From NCBI RefSeq assembly GCF_024703995.1, contig NZ_JAMXQV010000007.1:62001-126000 (forward strand): a DNA stretch of 64,000 bases. The letters run 5' to 3'. This DNA is from Amycolatopsis iheyensis (lineage in GTDB: Bacteria; Actinomycetota; Actinomycetes; Mycobacteriales; Pseudonocardiaceae). Positions 45,401 through 53,968 of this stretch are shown piece by piece; the stretch's first letter is position 1; each line of letters starts with the position of its first letter. A program made the position numbers and the translations under genes. Below the pieces are notes generated by a model that had not been told where the DNA came from, made no database searches, and saw only the letters and a program-made list of their open reading frames with translations.

Positions 45401-45706
45401 GCGGGGCAGCACGGCGTCTTGCGGTTGGTCGGGTCATCGCACAACGGCCCGGTGTCGACGACGCTGACCGCGCACTACACGGACGGCACGAGCGCCGACC
45501 TCGCGATGACGTTCGCCGACTGGGCCGGTTCGGGTGCGTCGGTCGTCCTCGACATGCCGCACCGCATCAAGGCGGGCAGCGGCGTCGACGGGCCGCCGGT
45601 CCGGCTGTTCGGCGTCTCGGCGGCGTTGGACAGCGGTAAGACGCTGCAGTCGGTGAGCCTGCCGAACGACCCGCGGGTCGAGATCTACGCGCTCACCCTG
45701 GCGTGA
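42467..45706 (+). CDS. Secreted GH92 family alpha-mannosidase
   Basis: 1079 residues: signal peptide (LAAAVAAGVVVAGLTPAVAQA), GH92 domain from ~35 to ~770 with VNPFVGTQNFGNTFPGASAPFG (start of the family signature), GGYDYLQ, LSGVGCG and GNDDLGTMSAWYVFSSLG, then an NEW3-like beta-sandwich (~800-890) and a last ~170-residue sandwich domain for sugar binding. GH92 enzymes are calcium-dependent exo-mannosidases removing mannose from fungal or plant glycans. Controlled by the palindrome just upstream. Its end overlaps the convergent sigma-factor gene by 14 bp. Confidence 0.92.
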   Translation: MWSQSRRLAAAVAAGVVVAGLTPAVAQAAPAPVDPVGLVNPFVGTQNFGNTFPGASAPFGMVQVSPDTGGQGGYDYLQNAIYGFSQTHLSGVGCGVMGELPIMPTTGAVDNVDKNAYKSEYSHDDEHAEPGYYRVGLKKYGVNAELTATARTGWQRYTFPSTGQANVLFNTGQANQSVKDSEIHVVGDRTLEGRVKAGGFCAGHDEHTVYFTATFDRPFSSFGTWRDSTRTPGSRDAAGTGGNGAWASFDASTDHDVVLKVGLSYTGLDGARKNLAAETKDFDFDATKAALHQQWADKLGAIKIGGGTTERQTAFYTALYHAQLHPNLAGDTDGAYTGFDGKVHTASGYTPYQNFSLWDTYRPQNQLLEMLEPQVARDVALSVVAIGRDGGWLPRWALAESETNIMTGDPVTPFLVEAWSKGLLAGHEEEAYALLKKNATSTPPADSPYNGRSGVNYYNDRGYIPSGLELGKDCAAKGGDNDCEHPASATMEYSAADAALALMAGGLGHKADAKMFADRGQWYRNLWDSSTQQFRPRTTEGTFLTPYNPVDADHQFHEGGAYQYQWLVPQDPSGLVSLMGGKKSTEKRLDSFFAYDNLLKDPAGTARNDWISSPYDYYGKATYNPNNEPDLLAPYMYLWAGAPAKTATVVRAAMTLFTTGPDGMTGNDDLGTMSAWYVFSSLGLYPTMSGANFLAVSSPQFESATVRIGQYGRSQGGTLTVNAPGASDANRYVQSVSLNGRNVRETSLDWSAVAHGGVLSHKLGSKPSSWGVGSEPPSVNKAAGDLRRHVDASLRQTSVVIPAGAAQQVHLDLDVLAQNPLLQPVTVSATAPAGWKVRVQPVDLIWSGRLPVQKTVPITVSVPAGTALGTYPVQVKVSGLGANAVSRSATVEVRTPSACAASGQSCAVDLGRDYNHDGTATVSASTEGNFDGGGWSYDASLLPAAGPVTWDGVTYAAPDASGTSPNFVEARGQSLLLPAGQHGVLRLVGSSHNGPVSTTLTAHYTDGTSADLAMTFADWAGSGASVVLDMPHRIKAGSGVDGPPVRLFGVSAALDSGKTLQSVSLPNDPRVEIYALTLA

Positions 45707-46592
45707 TGGTCCGGTTCGCCGGGTCCGGCCCGGCGAACCGCTCCACCAGGTCAGGGAAGCCGAACACGGTGATCCGCGCGATCCCGCCCTTCCCCAGCGT
45801 CAGCACCGCGATCCCCCACGGCTCGCCCCGGTACCAGGTCACCGCGGCGGGCTGGCCGTTCGCGCGGGTCGGCGTCATGCGCCACTCGCCCGGGGCGCCC
45901 ATCACCGTGCGGAGGAACGCGACGCACGTCTCGCGGCCGGCGAACCACGTCCGTGACGGCACCGGCTCGATCACCGCGTCCTCGCGCAGGATCTCTTCCA
46001 ACGCCGTCAGGTCCGAGTTCATGAACGCGCTCATGTAGCGGTTCAGCAGCGAAAGCTGCTCCGGCTCGGTCAGCTCGCCGACCTCGCGGGGTGCGTCGAG
46101 GGTCGCCCGGGCGCGTTGGAGCGTGCTCTTCACCGCCGCCACCGTCGTGCCTAGCATCTCCGCGACCTCCGCCGCCGGGAACGCCAGGACCTCGCGCAGG
46201 ATCAGCACCGCCCGCTGCCGAGGCGGGAGCAGCTGCAGCCCCGCGATCAGCGCCAGCCGGACACCGTCGCGGGCCAGCGCGATCTCCGCCGGGTCCGACG
46301 ACGACGGCGTGATCAGCGCGTCCGGGATCGGGCGGGGCCAGGCGTCGCCCGGGTCCGCGGCGTCCAGTCCCGACGGCATCGGCCGCCGTCCCCGCTGCTC
46401 CAACGCCGTGAGGCACGCGTTGGTCGCGATCCGGTAGAGCCACGAGCGCAGCGACGCCCGGCCTTCGAAGCGGTCGTACGCCCGCCACGCGCGCAGGTAC
46501 GTCTCCTGCACGACGTCTTCCGCCTCCTCAGGCGTGCCGAGCATGCGGTAGCAGTGCGCGAGCAGTTCGCGGCGATACGACTCGAAGTCCAT
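45693..46592 (-). CDS. ECF sigma factor with SnoaL-like C-terminal domain
   Basis: 299 residues from ATG 46592. Region 2 (YRMLGTPEEAEDVVQETYLRAWR core, ~15-40), region 4 (LPPRQRAVLILREVLAF and TTVAAVKSTLQRARATL, ~135-185) and a ~105-residue SnoaL/NTF2-like C-terminal domain (EREDAVIEP to ERFAGPD). This layout is that of SigG/SigJ-like ECF factors (TIGR02960-type), in which the tail replaces a separate anti-sigma factor. No anti-sigma gene is adjacent. Confidence 0.87.
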   Translation of the reverse strand: MDFESYRRELLAHCYRMLGTPEEAEDVVQETYLRAWRAYDRFEGRASLRSWLYRIATNACLTALEQRGRRPMPSGLDAADPGDAWPRPIPDALITPSSSDPAEIALARDGVRLALIAGLQLLPPRQRAVLILREVLAFPAAEVAEMLGTTVAAVKSTLQRARATLDAPREVGELTEPEQLSLLNRYMSAFMNSDLTALEEILREDAVIEPVPSRTWFAGRETCVAFLRTVMGAPGEWRMTPTRANGQPAAVTWYRGEPWGIAVLTLGKGGIARITVFGFPDLVERFAGPDPANRTITPG

Positions 46593-46630
46593 ACCCTTCC
46601 TGACCGTCGAGGAGGCGAAAAGGAATCGGC

Positions 46631-47155
46631 TCAGGCGCGGATTTCCGGGGACTGCGGTGGCCGGTCGAGCTTGCGGAACTCGACCCACTGGCGGCTGGCG
46701 TCGGCCCAGGTCACCTGATGCCGGGCGAAGAACTCCTGGAGCCGCTCGCGGCTCAGCTCGGCCGTCGGCGTGCCGACGAGGTAGTAGTCCATCTCGTCGC
46801 GGATCCGGTTGAGGTTGTAGCGCGTCTCCTCCATCAGCACCCAGCGCGAGCGCCAGTTGAAGAACGTCTCGAGCCCGCCGAGCACGGTGACCAGCGCGAC
46901 CATCGGCAACGCGATCGACGCCCGCGCCGGGATCTCCTGGATGCCCAGCACCACGGTCGACGCCGCGGTCAGCAGCAGCGCGGCCACGCGCACCGCCGAC
47001 GCGCGGCGGCGGAAGCGGCGCTTGCGGCTGTCGGCCCAGTCCATGTCGGCCGAGACCAGGTCGCGGAAGCCGAGGAGCTGATCGCGCAGCGGCCGGTCCG
47101 GGTCGCGGCCGGCGACTTCGAGGAACCCGCGTTCGGAATCGAGGGGGGACGCCAT
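46631..47155 (-). CDS. SLATT/DUF4231-type two-helix membrane protein
   Basis: 174 residues from ATG 47155; an upstream TTG at 47191 has no ribosome site. Two membrane helices in the centre (VRVAALLLTAASTVVLGIQ, ASIALPMVALVTVLGGLET) flanked by charged helices with RYNLNRIRDEMDYYLVG. SLATT domains are pore-forming effectors in nucleotide-signalling defence systems, but no cyclase or sensor gene is adjacent here. It follows a GT4 gene by ~40 bp. May simply be a housekeeping DUF4231 relative. Confidence 0.65.
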   Translation of the reverse strand: MASPLDSERGFLEVAGRDPDRPLRDQLLGFRDLVSADMDWADSRKRRFRRRASAVRVAALLLTAASTVVLGIQEIPARASIALPMVALVTVLGGLETFFNWRSRWVLMEETRYNLNRIRDEMDYYLVGTPTAELSRERLQEFFARHQVTWADASRQWVEFRKLDRPPQSPEIRA

Positions 47156-47194
47156 CGCGCCAGGTTGGCGGAGCCGTGGCTCCCGCGGCAAGCG

Positions 47195-48271
47195 TCAGGC
47201 GACGATGCGGGGTTCGGCCGCCAGCCTCGAGAGCGCCTGCGTGAGCCGCCGCGCCGCGACGTCCCACTCCTCCAGCGCGCTGCCCCGCCCCAGCGCCGCA
47301 GTCCGCAGCGAGCGGCGCAGCTCCGGGTCGGCGTACCAGCGGTGCAGCGCGTCGGCCAGCGCGAACGGGTCGTCCGGCGTGACCAGCAGGCCCGGCATCT
47401 CGCCGTCGGCGTCGACGCCCAGCGCGTCGTGGACCCCGCCGACCTCGGTGGCCAGCACCGGGATGCCGCGGGCCAGCGCCTGCGCGACGAACATGCCGGA
47501 CGTCGCCGCGCGCGCCGGGATGACCAGCAGGTCGGCCGCGTTGTAGGCCTCGCCGAGGTCGACCGCGGCACCGGCGAGGGTGATGCGGCCGCCGAGGCCG
47601 AGCCGTTCGATCGACCAGCCCAGCTCGTCGACGTAGGCCCGGTCGCCCTCGAGCGAACCGGCCATGACGCACGACAGCGCGAGGTGGTCGACCTCGCCGA
47701 GCGCCTGGACCAGCACGTCCTGGCCGTTGCGGCGGGTGACGTCGCCGACGCACAGCAGCCGCGAGACGCCGTCGGCGCCCGCGGCGAGCGGCGCCGCGTC
47801 GGTGCCGGGCTTGGCGACGTAGACGCGGGCCGGGTCCAGGTCGTGGCGGTCGATCAGCAGCCGGGCGAGCCACGGGCTGGTCGCGACGACCATCCCGGCC
47901 ATCCGCAGCGTCTCGCGTTCGCCCGCGTCCAGCTCCGCGGCGTGCGCCGGGTCGAGCCCCGGCTCGTCGGCCAGCGCTTGGTGCACCAGCACGGCCAGCC
48001 GCAGCCGCCGCGCGTGCGGGACGACGATCTCGGGCACGCCGGAGGCGATGACGCCGTCGAGCAGCACCACGGTCCGGTCGGGCAGCGCGGCCAGCGATCT
48101 CGCCAGGCGACGCCGGGACGCCGCGTCGGGGTCCGGCCACTCGCCGGCGATCGGCAGCTCCAGCACCGGCTGGCCGACGGCGGGCAGGTTCTGGCACATC
48201 CGCTTGTCGTAGGTGTCGCTCGCCGGCGGCACGGCGGGGAGGATGAACACCATCGGGTCGGCAGGCCTCAT
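47195..48271 (-). CDS. Family 4 glycosyltransferase
   Basis: 358 residues from ATG 48271, GGAGG 8 nt upstream. GT-B fold: SDTYDKRMCQNL, VVLLDGVIASGVPE, nucleotide-sugar half LLCVGDVTRRNGQDVL and DLLVIPARAATSGMFVAQALA, where the usual E-x7-E donor motif is weakened to A/S-rich. Strikingly similar by eye to the second GT4 at 53965-55032 ([24 protein letters not shown]), so they are paralogues. Acceptor unknown. Confidence 0.85.
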   Translation of the reverse strand: MRPADPMVFILPAVPPASDTYDKRMCQNLPAVGQPVLELPIAGEWPDPDAASRRRLARSLAALPDRTVVLLDGVIASGVPEIVVPHARRLRLAVLVHQALADEPGLDPAHAAELDAGERETLRMAGMVVATSPWLARLLIDRHDLDPARVYVAKPGTDAAPLAAGADGVSRLLCVGDVTRRNGQDVLVQALGEVDHLALSCVMAGSLEGDRAYVDELGWSIERLGLGGRITLAGAAVDLGEAYNAADLLVIPARAATSGMFVAQALARGIPVLATEVGGVHDALGVDADGEMPGLLVTPDDPFALADALHRWYADPELRRSLRTAALGRGSALEEWDVAARRLTQALSRLAAEPRIVA

Positions 48272-48340
48272 CGCTCAACCTCCAGCGTGGATCGACGGCG
48301 GGACGGCTCACCCGTCACACGTAGCCGGTGGCCCGGTGGT

Positions 48341-49825
48341 TCAGCCTTGCCCGTCGATCATCCAGGTGCCGTTCACCTGGACCATCGTGAAGGTGTCGGT
48401 CTCGGCCTTGCCGCCGTCGTAGAGGACGGTCGCGGTGACCCGGCTAGGCCCGGCTTCCTTCACGTTGGTCGCGTTCACCGACTTGAACCGGCCCCACCAG
48501 TTCGTGTACGTCTCGTACGTCTGGTGCCGCGAGGCCTTGAACTTGTCCGTGAGCAGCTTCCACGCTTCCGCCGGGTTGTTCGGGAGCAGGCTGTAGTAGG
48601 TGGAGAGCGCCTCGGCGGCGGTCTTGGCCGACGCCACGGTCGACACCGTGGGCGAGGTCGGCGGCGCGCTCGTCGGCGCCGGCGGCGAAGAGGACGACGA
48701 AGCCGGTGACGGAGTCGTCGAGGGTGTCACCGAAGCCGAGCTGGACGCCGGCGCGGACGGCGGGGCGGCGGTGTTGTCGGCCGGCGGTCTCTGCCGCACG
48801 ACCAGCAGGATCGCGACGACGACCGCGACGCACAGCAGCGCCGCGCCCGCACCGACCGCGATCATGCCCTTGCGCGCGCCCGGCGACACGGCCGCGACCT
48901 CGCCGGCCGGCGGCACGGCGACGGTGGCCGGCACGGTCGGGACCGCCGACACCGCGGGGGCCTCGCTCTCCGGGACCGTCGCCGCGAGGACCGACTCGCC
49001 CGGTTCCGCGTCCGGCAGCAGCGCGCGCAGCTCCCGCTCGACCTCGTCCATCGACGGCCGCTCGGCCGGTTCGGACGCCAGCATGCGCAGCAGCAGCGGG
49101 GTCAGCCGCGCCGCCTTCTCCGGCGGCACGATCTCGCCGCTGGAGGCCTTGTAGAGCAAGGCGATCGGGTTGTCGGCCGTGCCGTACGGCGGCTGGCCTT
49201 CGACCGCGGCGTACAGCGTGGCGCCGAGTGAGAAGACGTCGGCGGCGAAGCTCGCGTCCTCGCCGCGGGCCACTTCGGGCGCGAGGAAGGCGGGCGTGCC
49301 GGCGATCTCGCCGGTGGCGGTCAGCTTGACGTCACCGATCGCGCGGGAGATGCCGAAGTCGGTGATCTTCGCCGTGCCGTCCTCGGAGACCAGGATGTTG
49401 GCCGGCTTCACGTCGCGGTGCACGATCCCCGCGCGGTGCGCGCCGGCCAGCGCCGAGCTGATCTGCACGCCGACGCGGATGGCGTCGTCGACCGTCGTCG
49501 GCTCCTCGCGGACCAGGACCGCGAAACTCTTCGACGGCAGGTATTCCATGATCAACCACGGCCGGTCCTCCTCTTCGAGGACGGCGAACACGGTGATCGC
49601 GTGGGAATGCTGCAGCCGGGCGGCGATCCGCGCTTCGCGCATCGCGCGGTTCTTCGCCTCTTCGGTGCGGTGCTCGTCGTGGTCGTGCGGCAGCAGGAGT
49701 TCCTTGATCGCCACCGTGCGGTCGAGCATTTCGTCCTGGGCGCGCCACACCGTGCCCATGGCGCCGCCACCGATCGGCTCGACCAGCCGGTACCGATCCC
49801 GGATCCGGCGACTTTCCACGAGCAT
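48341..49825 (-). CDS. Membrane Ser/Thr protein kinase (Pkn type)
   Basis: 494 residues. Kinase domain ~12-270: GGGAMGTVW loop, VAIKELLLP (Lys41), HRDVKPANIL, DFGISRAIG, APEVARGEDASFAADVFSLG. Pro/Ala linker, one membrane helix (MIAVGAGAALLCVAVVVAIL, ~312-331), Ser/Pro-rich spacer and a ~95-residue external NTF2-like domain (ALSTYYSLLPNNPAEAWKLL core) found in PknH-like sensors. It phosphorylates cytoplasmic targets in response to an external cue. Alone on its transcript. Confidence 0.92.
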   Translation of the reverse strand: MLVESRRIRDRYRLVEPIGGGAMGTVWRAQDEMLDRTVAIKELLLPHDHDEHRTEEAKNRAMREARIAARLQHSHAITVFAVLEEEDRPWLIMEYLPSKSFAVLVREEPTTVDDAIRVGVQISSALAGAHRAGIVHRDVKPANILVSEDGTAKITDFGISRAIGDVKLTATGEIAGTPAFLAPEVARGEDASFAADVFSLGATLYAAVEGQPPYGTADNPIALLYKASSGEIVPPEKAARLTPLLLRMLASEPAERPSMDEVERELRALLPDAEPGESVLAATVPESEAPAVSAVPTVPATVAVPPAGEVAAVSPGARKGMIAVGAGAALLCVAVVVAILLVVRQRPPADNTAAPPSAPASSSASVTPSTTPSPASSSSSPPAPTSAPPTSPTVSTVASAKTAAEALSTYYSLLPNNPAEAWKLLTDKFKASRHQTYETYTNWWGRFKSVNATNVKEAGPSRVTATVLYDGGKAETDTFTMVQVNGTWMIDGQG

Positions 49826-49961
49826 CCACCATTCTCAACGTGTGCCGAGCGATCCGGCCAGCATGCCAGCATCACGGGCCGACCGGTACCAACGTAACCG
49901 AAAACCTTGTCCCGACGGGGCAATCGTGCGCGTGGCGCTGCCCACCAAGTACCCCGAAAGC

Positions 49962-50762
49962 TTAACGAACAACCCCGTACGCCCGATCAAGTGCGTCCAC
50001 GATCTCCTTGCGCAGCCCGGCGCCGACCGCGATCGTCGACGACGAAGAGACCGTGTGCTCGCTGCCGTCGCGGTCCACGACGGCGCCGCCGGCCTCGCGC
50101 ACGAGCAGCACGCCGGCCATGGTGTCCCACGGGTTGTTGGACAGGATCAGTGCGGCGTCGAGCTTTCCGTCCGCCACCCAGGCGAGGTCGATCGCCGCGG
50201 TGCCGAGCATCCGGATCTTCTGCGCCCGCGCGCCGAGGTCCGAAAGGAGCAGCAGCCGCGCGCGGTTCTTCTCTTCCGCGAGTTCTCCGATCGCGAAGTC
50301 ACCGACGGCGATCATGGCGTCCCGCAGCTGCGTCGCTTCCGAAGCTCCGACACGCTCTCCGTTCGCGAAAGCACCTTCGCCGCGCGCCGCGGTGTAGGTG
50401 ACCCCGAGGTACGGCAGGGCGATCGCGGCGACCGTGCTGTGCTCGCCGTCGACCAGGGCCAGGGAAATACCGCAGAGCGGAATTCCGCGGGCGAAGTTCG
50501 CCGTGCCGTCGATCGGGTCGAGCGCCCACCAGCGCCCGCCGCCGGCGCCGCTGCGGTCGCGCTCCTCGCCGAGCACGCCGATTTCCGGCGTTTCGGCGGT
50601 GAGGAACTCGCGCAGCGCGTCCTCGACCGCCGTGTCGACGTCGGTCACCAGGTCGCGATCACCTTTCGCCGAAACGGAAAAAGCCGGACGGGACCGGACG
50701 ATTCCGGTCGCCTTCGCCACGGCTTCGCGCGCGACGTCGAGTAGTGCGGCATGCTCGCTCAT
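49962..50762 (-). CDS. Inositol monophosphatase family protein
   Basis: 266 residues. Metal-site motifs: DLVTDVDTAVE, GEERDR, WALDPIDGTANFARG and NNPWDTMAGVLLVREAGG, in the usual order. Mg-dependent, lithium-sensitive type phosphatase of inositol phosphate or related sugar phosphates (ImpA/SuhB/CysQ group); exact substrate unclear. Starts back-to-back with the creatininase-family gene 28 bp away. Confidence 0.9.
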   Translation of the reverse strand: MSEHAALLDVAREAVAKATGIVRSRPAFSVSAKGDRDLVTDVDTAVEDALREFLTAETPEIGVLGEERDRSGAGGGRWWALDPIDGTANFARGIPLCGISLALVDGEHSTVAAIALPYLGVTYTAARGEGAFANGERVGASEATQLRDAMIAVGDFAIGELAEEKNRARLLLLSDLGARAQKIRMLGTAAIDLAWVADGKLDAALILSNNPWDTMAGVLLVREAGGAVVDRDGSEHTVSSSSTIAVGAGLRKEIVDALDRAYGVVR

Positions 50763-50790
50763 GTCACCAACCTAGTGAAGGGACGCGCCG

Positions 50791-51489
50791 ATGACCGAGC
50801 TGTTCCCGCTCGCCACCAGCGTCGACGAGCAGCGGCGCGGCGCGTCGGTCGCGGTGCTGCCGATCGGCAGCTTCGAGCAGCACGGCGCGCACCTGCCCCT
50901 GGCGACCGACACGATCATCGCGGCGACGCTGGCCCGCGAGCTCGCGGCCGTCCACCCCGTGCTCCACCTGCCCCCGATCACGATCTCCTGCTCCCACGAG
51001 CACGCGGCGTGGGCCGGCACGGTCAGCATCTCCGCGCGGACGCTGCACGCCGTGGTCACCGATGTCGCCGCGTCGCTGCGCGCGTCCGGCGTCGAGCGGC
51101 TCGTGCTGGTCAACGGGCACGGCGGCAACTACGTACTGTCCAATGTGGTCCAGGAGGCGGCCGGCGCGCTGGCGCTGTTCCCCGGCGTCGCCGACTGGCA
51201 GGCCGCGCACACCGCGGCCGGCCTGCGGACGTCACTCGACGACGACATGCACGCGGGCGAGCTGGAGACGTCGATCCTGCTGCACGCGCACCCCCACCTG
51301 GTCCGGCCCGGCCACGAGACGGCCGATCACGTCACCGACCGGGAGCACCTGCTGACGCTGGGCCTGCGGGCGTACACGGAGTCGGGGGTGGTCGGCCGCC
51401 CGTCGCTGGCGAGCGCGGCGAAGGGGCACGTCGTGCTGGACACGCTGGTCCAGCGCTTCGCCGGCGTCCTGGAGCTATTTGGCGGCTGA
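50791..51489 (+). CDS. Creatininase-family metal amidohydrolase, candidate FAPy deformylase
   Basis: 232 residues. Metal ligands: Glu, His and Asp in [23 protein letters not shown] loop and Glu in HAGELETS. The family includes creatininase, MftE and archaeal ArfB, which removes formate from FAPy, the product of GTP cyclohydrolase III. The neighbouring GTP cyclohydrolase II variant (51475-52131) is predicted to release FAPy, so an ArfB-like role fits well. No mycofactocin genes are near, which speaks against MftE. Overlaps that convergent gene by 15 bp. Confidence 0.82.
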   Translation: MTELFPLATSVDEQRRGASVAVLPIGSFEQHGAHLPLATDTIIAATLARELAAVHPVLHLPPITISCSHEHAAWAGTVSISARTLHAVVTDVAASLRASGVERLVLVNGHGGNYVLSNVVQEAAGALALFPGVADWQAAHTAAGLRTSLDDDMHAGELETSILLHAHPHLVRPGHETADHVTDREHLLTLGLRAYTESGVVGRPSLASAAKGHVVLDTLVQRFAGVLELFGG

Positions 51490-52131
51490 GAACGCCTGGT
51501 CCAGGTGCGGGAGCAGGTGGGCCATCCGGTCCGCTTTCGTGCGCAGGTAGCGCAGGCTCTCCGGGTTCGGCGGAACCAGCAGCGGCACCCGCTCGCTGAT
51601 CCGGATTCCGTAGCGCGTCAGCTGTTCGACCTTCTGCGGGTTGTTCGACAGCAGCCGCACCGAGCGGACCCCCAGGTCCTGCAGGATGCTCGCCGCCGCG
51701 TGGTAGTCGCGGGCGTCGACCGGAAGGCCCTGCGCCACGTTCGCGTCGACGGTGTCGAGCCCCTCGTCCTGCTGCAGCCGCATCGCCTCGAGCTTCGCGA
51801 GCAGGCCGATGCCGCGGCCCTCGTGGCCCTGGACGTACACGAGCACGCCCGAGCCCTCCTCGACGATCCGGTCCAGCGCCGCCGCCAGCTGGTCGCCGCA
51901 CTCGCAGTGCGTCGAGCCGAAGACGTCGCCGGTCAGGCACTCGCTGTGCACCCGGGTCAGGGCGCCGAGCGGCGAGACCTCGCCGTACACGAGCGCGACC
52001 TGCTCGGTGCCGGTGCGGTCGAGGTAGCCGACCGCGCGGAACGTCCCGTGCCGGGTCGGGAGCCGGGTCTCGACGACCCGCTCGACCACGGCCCGGTGCG
52101 GCAGGTCCCCGATGACTTCGCTTGCGGTCAT
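51475..52131 (-). CDS. GTP cyclohydrolase II homologue, Tyr-to-Met variant
   Basis: 218 residues from ATG 52131 (ATGA overlap with the gene before). Zinc cysteines CLTG...HCECG and the GHEGRGIGL guanine/phosphate loop are intact. In E. coli RibA Tyr105 sits in KIRAYALQ; here the equivalent is Met117 in KLEAMRLQ. The same replacement (Met120) in S. coelicolor SCO6655 makes the enzyme stop at the formylated intermediate FAPy. This is therefore probably not the riboflavin enzyme but the entry step of the dedicated cluster at 50.8-57.3 kb. Confidence 0.88.
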   Translation of the reverse strand: MTASEVIGDLPHRAVVERVVETRLPTRHGTFRAVGYLDRTGTEQVALVYGEVSPLGALTRVHSECLTGDVFGSTHCECGDQLAAALDRIVEEGSGVLVYVQGHEGRGIGLLAKLEAMRLQQDEGLDTVDANVAQGLPVDARDYHAAASILQDLGVRSVRLLSNNPQKVEQLTRYGIRISERVPLLVPPNPESLRYLRTKADRMAHLLPHLDQAFSAAK

Positions 52132-53147
52132 GACTGCAACCCCACTTCCGATTCGATCCCGGTGTCCGCCGCCGTGCGCGGAGCGGGCAGGACAGCGGGG
52201 TGCGGAGCGCGGGTCACGCGGAACCCGGCGACGCTCCGGACGAGCAGGACACCGGCGCCGGGCAGGCTCGCGACCAGCGTGAGCACGCCGTAGACGACGG
52301 CGACGGTGACACCTTGGGCGGCGCCGAGACCGGCCGCGCCGAACAGCAGGGCGCAGACGCCCTCGCGCGGGCCGAAGCCGCCGATGTTGAGCGGGAGGCC
52401 CATCGCCAGCAGCACGAGGACCAGCAGCGGCAGCAGCTGCCCGACCGGCGCGTCGACGCCGGTGACGCGGGCGGCGACGACGAACAGCGCCAGGTGCCCG
52501 GCCAGCGTCGCGGCCGACAGGAAGCCCACGCCGGGCCAGGTCTCGCGGCTGAACAGGCCGAGCCGCAGGTCGGCGAGGGAGACGGCGAAGCCGCGGCGGA
52601 CCTTGGACGGGCTGTGGATCCACCGGCCGCCGAACACCCGCCCGACGACCACCCCGGCGATCGCGGCCAGCACGACGACCACTCCGGCGATGGTCACGAC
52701 CTCGCGGAACGCGCCGGGCACGACGTCCGGCGATGTCAGCACCACGACGACGGCGGACGCGATGAGCACGATCTGCCCGGCGGTGCGCTCCAGGACGACG
52801 GCACGCACGCCGCGCGGCACGTCACCCGAGTCGCGGCCGTGCCGGACCGCGCGGTGGACGTCGCCGAGGACGCCCGCGGGCAGCACGCCGTTGATGAACA
52901 GCGCGCGGTAGTAGTCGGCGACCGCCGTGCGCAGCGAAAGCCGCAGGCCGAGCCGGGTGGCGACGATCTGCCAGCGGCCCGCGCTGAACACCGTCGTCGC
53001 GAGGCCGATGCCGAGCGCGGCGAGCACGCCGGGAACGCTGATCCGGCCGAGGCCGTCGAGGAAGGCGTCGCTGCCGAGCTGCCAGACGAGGACACCGAGG
53101 ATGGCGACCGCACCGAGGATGCGCAGCCAGGCCAGTGCGCGCTTCAC
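52128..53147 (-). CDS. Flippase-like membrane protein (lysylphosphatidylglycerol synthase TM family)
   Basis: 339 residues from GTG 53147 in a GTGA overlap with the methyltransferase stop. Eight or so membrane helices; family landmarks [19 protein letters not shown] (core), [19 protein letters not shown] and [13 protein letters not shown]. This UPF0104/MprF-type domain is linked to flipping or transfer of lipid-linked groups. In this cluster it suggests that the product is membrane-linked or exported. Confidence 0.82.
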   Translation of the reverse strand: MKRALAWLRILGAVAILGVLVWQLGSDAFLDGLGRISVPGVLAALGIGLATTVFSAGRWQIVATRLGLRLSLRTAVADYYRALFINGVLPAGVLGDVHRAVRHGRDSGDVPRGVRAVVLERTAGQIVLIASAVVVVLTSPDVVPGAFREVVTIAGVVVVLAAIAGVVVGRVFGGRWIHSPSKVRRGFAVSLADLRLGLFSRETWPGVGFLSAATLAGHLALFVVAARVTGVDAPVGQLLPLLVLVLLAMGLPLNIGGFGPREGVCALLFGAAGLGAAQGVTVAVVYGVLTLVASLPGAGVLLVRSVAGFRVTRAPHPAVLPAPRTAADTGIESEVGLQS

Positions 53148-53968
53148 GCCGCCACCTCCCCGCTCGGCGGCAGGACCAGCAGGTCGCCGTGGTGGACGAC
53201 CGCGTGCAGCTCGCCGGCCGCGGCCATTTCGAAGCGTCGCTGGAGGTAGACGTCGGCGGCGGGGCGCAGCTCCGGCAACTGTTCGACGGCGGCGCCGACC
53301 CAGCCCTCGAGCCACTGCCGCTGCAGTTCCGCCTGGTCCGGCCCGAGCCGCCACGCGCTCTCGGCGCGGAGGACCGTGGCGCCGAGCCGGCCGAACGCGG
53401 TCGCGGCGACGTCCACCGCGGTCGGGCCGAGCAGCCGGCGGCCCCCGGCGAGCCGGCGCTGGTGGGCGTTGAACGCGGCGGAGAGCGAGGCGTCGAGCGG
53501 GTCGGCGGGCGAGAGCTCCACCCGGCCGGTGACCGAGAGCATCAGCAGCGCCGCGCAGCCCGCCCCGACGATCGCCGAGGCCAGCGCCGCGACCTCGGCC
53601 TTGGTCAGCAGGTCGAGCAGCGCGGACGCGGTGACCAGCGACGTCCCGTCGAGGTCCGCGGCCCGCAGCGCGGTGACGTCGGCCTGCTCGGTGACGACGT
53701 CGACGGGGCTGCCGTCCAGCGCGGTGGCCGGCAGGGCCGCGGCGGCGTGGGCGAGCAGGTCGGTGTCGTGGTCGTGCAGGATCCAGTGCTGCTCGCCGGG
53801 CAGCCGCGCGGCCAGCCAGCGGCCGAGCGAGCCGGTGCCGCAGCCGAGGTCACGCACGACGTACTCCGCGGGCAGGAAGCCGGCCAGCGGGTCGAGGAGC
53901 TCGGTGGCGCGGGCCGCGGCGTCGGCGGGTTCTCGCAGGTACAGCCAGTCCGGGGCGAAGGCGGTCAT
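53144..53968 (-). CDS. SAM-dependent methyltransferase
   Basis: 274 residues from ATG 53968 (ATGA overlap). SAM-binding motif I VRDLGCGTGSLGRWLAARL, acidic end of beta-2 in WILHDHDTDLL, motif III-like LVTASALLDLLTKAE. Class I fold of small-molecule type. Gene order puts it between the GT4 and the flippase-like gene in one overlapping transcript; the methyl acceptor is unknown. Confidence 0.83.
   Translation of the reverse strand: MTAFAPDWLYLREPADAAARATELLDPLAGFLPAEYVVRDLGCGTGSLGRWLAARLPGEQHWILHDHDTDLLAHAAAALPATALDGSPVDVVTEQADVTALRAADLDGTSLVTASALLDLLTKAEVAALASAIVGAGCAALLMLSVTGRVELSPADPLDASLSAAFNAHQRRLAGGRRLLGPTAVDVAATAFGRLGATVLRAESAWRLGPDQAELQRQWLEGWVGAAVEQLPELRPAADVYLQRRFEMAAAGELHAVVHHGDLLVLPPSGEVAA

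Noticed and set aside
42371..45412. A 1013-codon open frame opposite the GH92 gene
   Set aside because: Shadow of the mannosidase, which has a signal peptide and complete family motifs on the other strand.
45693..48311. One 872-codon frame apparently joining the sigma factor to upstream sequence
   Set aside because: The real sigma start is ATG 46592 at the DFESYRREL start of region 2; the upstream part is the wrong frame of the SLATT and GT4 genes.
50791..51489. MftE of the mycofactocin pathway
   Set aside because: No mftA, B, C, D or F gene is near, whereas the FAPy-type cyclohydrolase is directly adjacent.
51475..52131. Ordinary RibA of riboflavin synthesis
   Set aside because: Met at the catalytic Tyr position and no ribB, ribD, ribE or ribH nearby.
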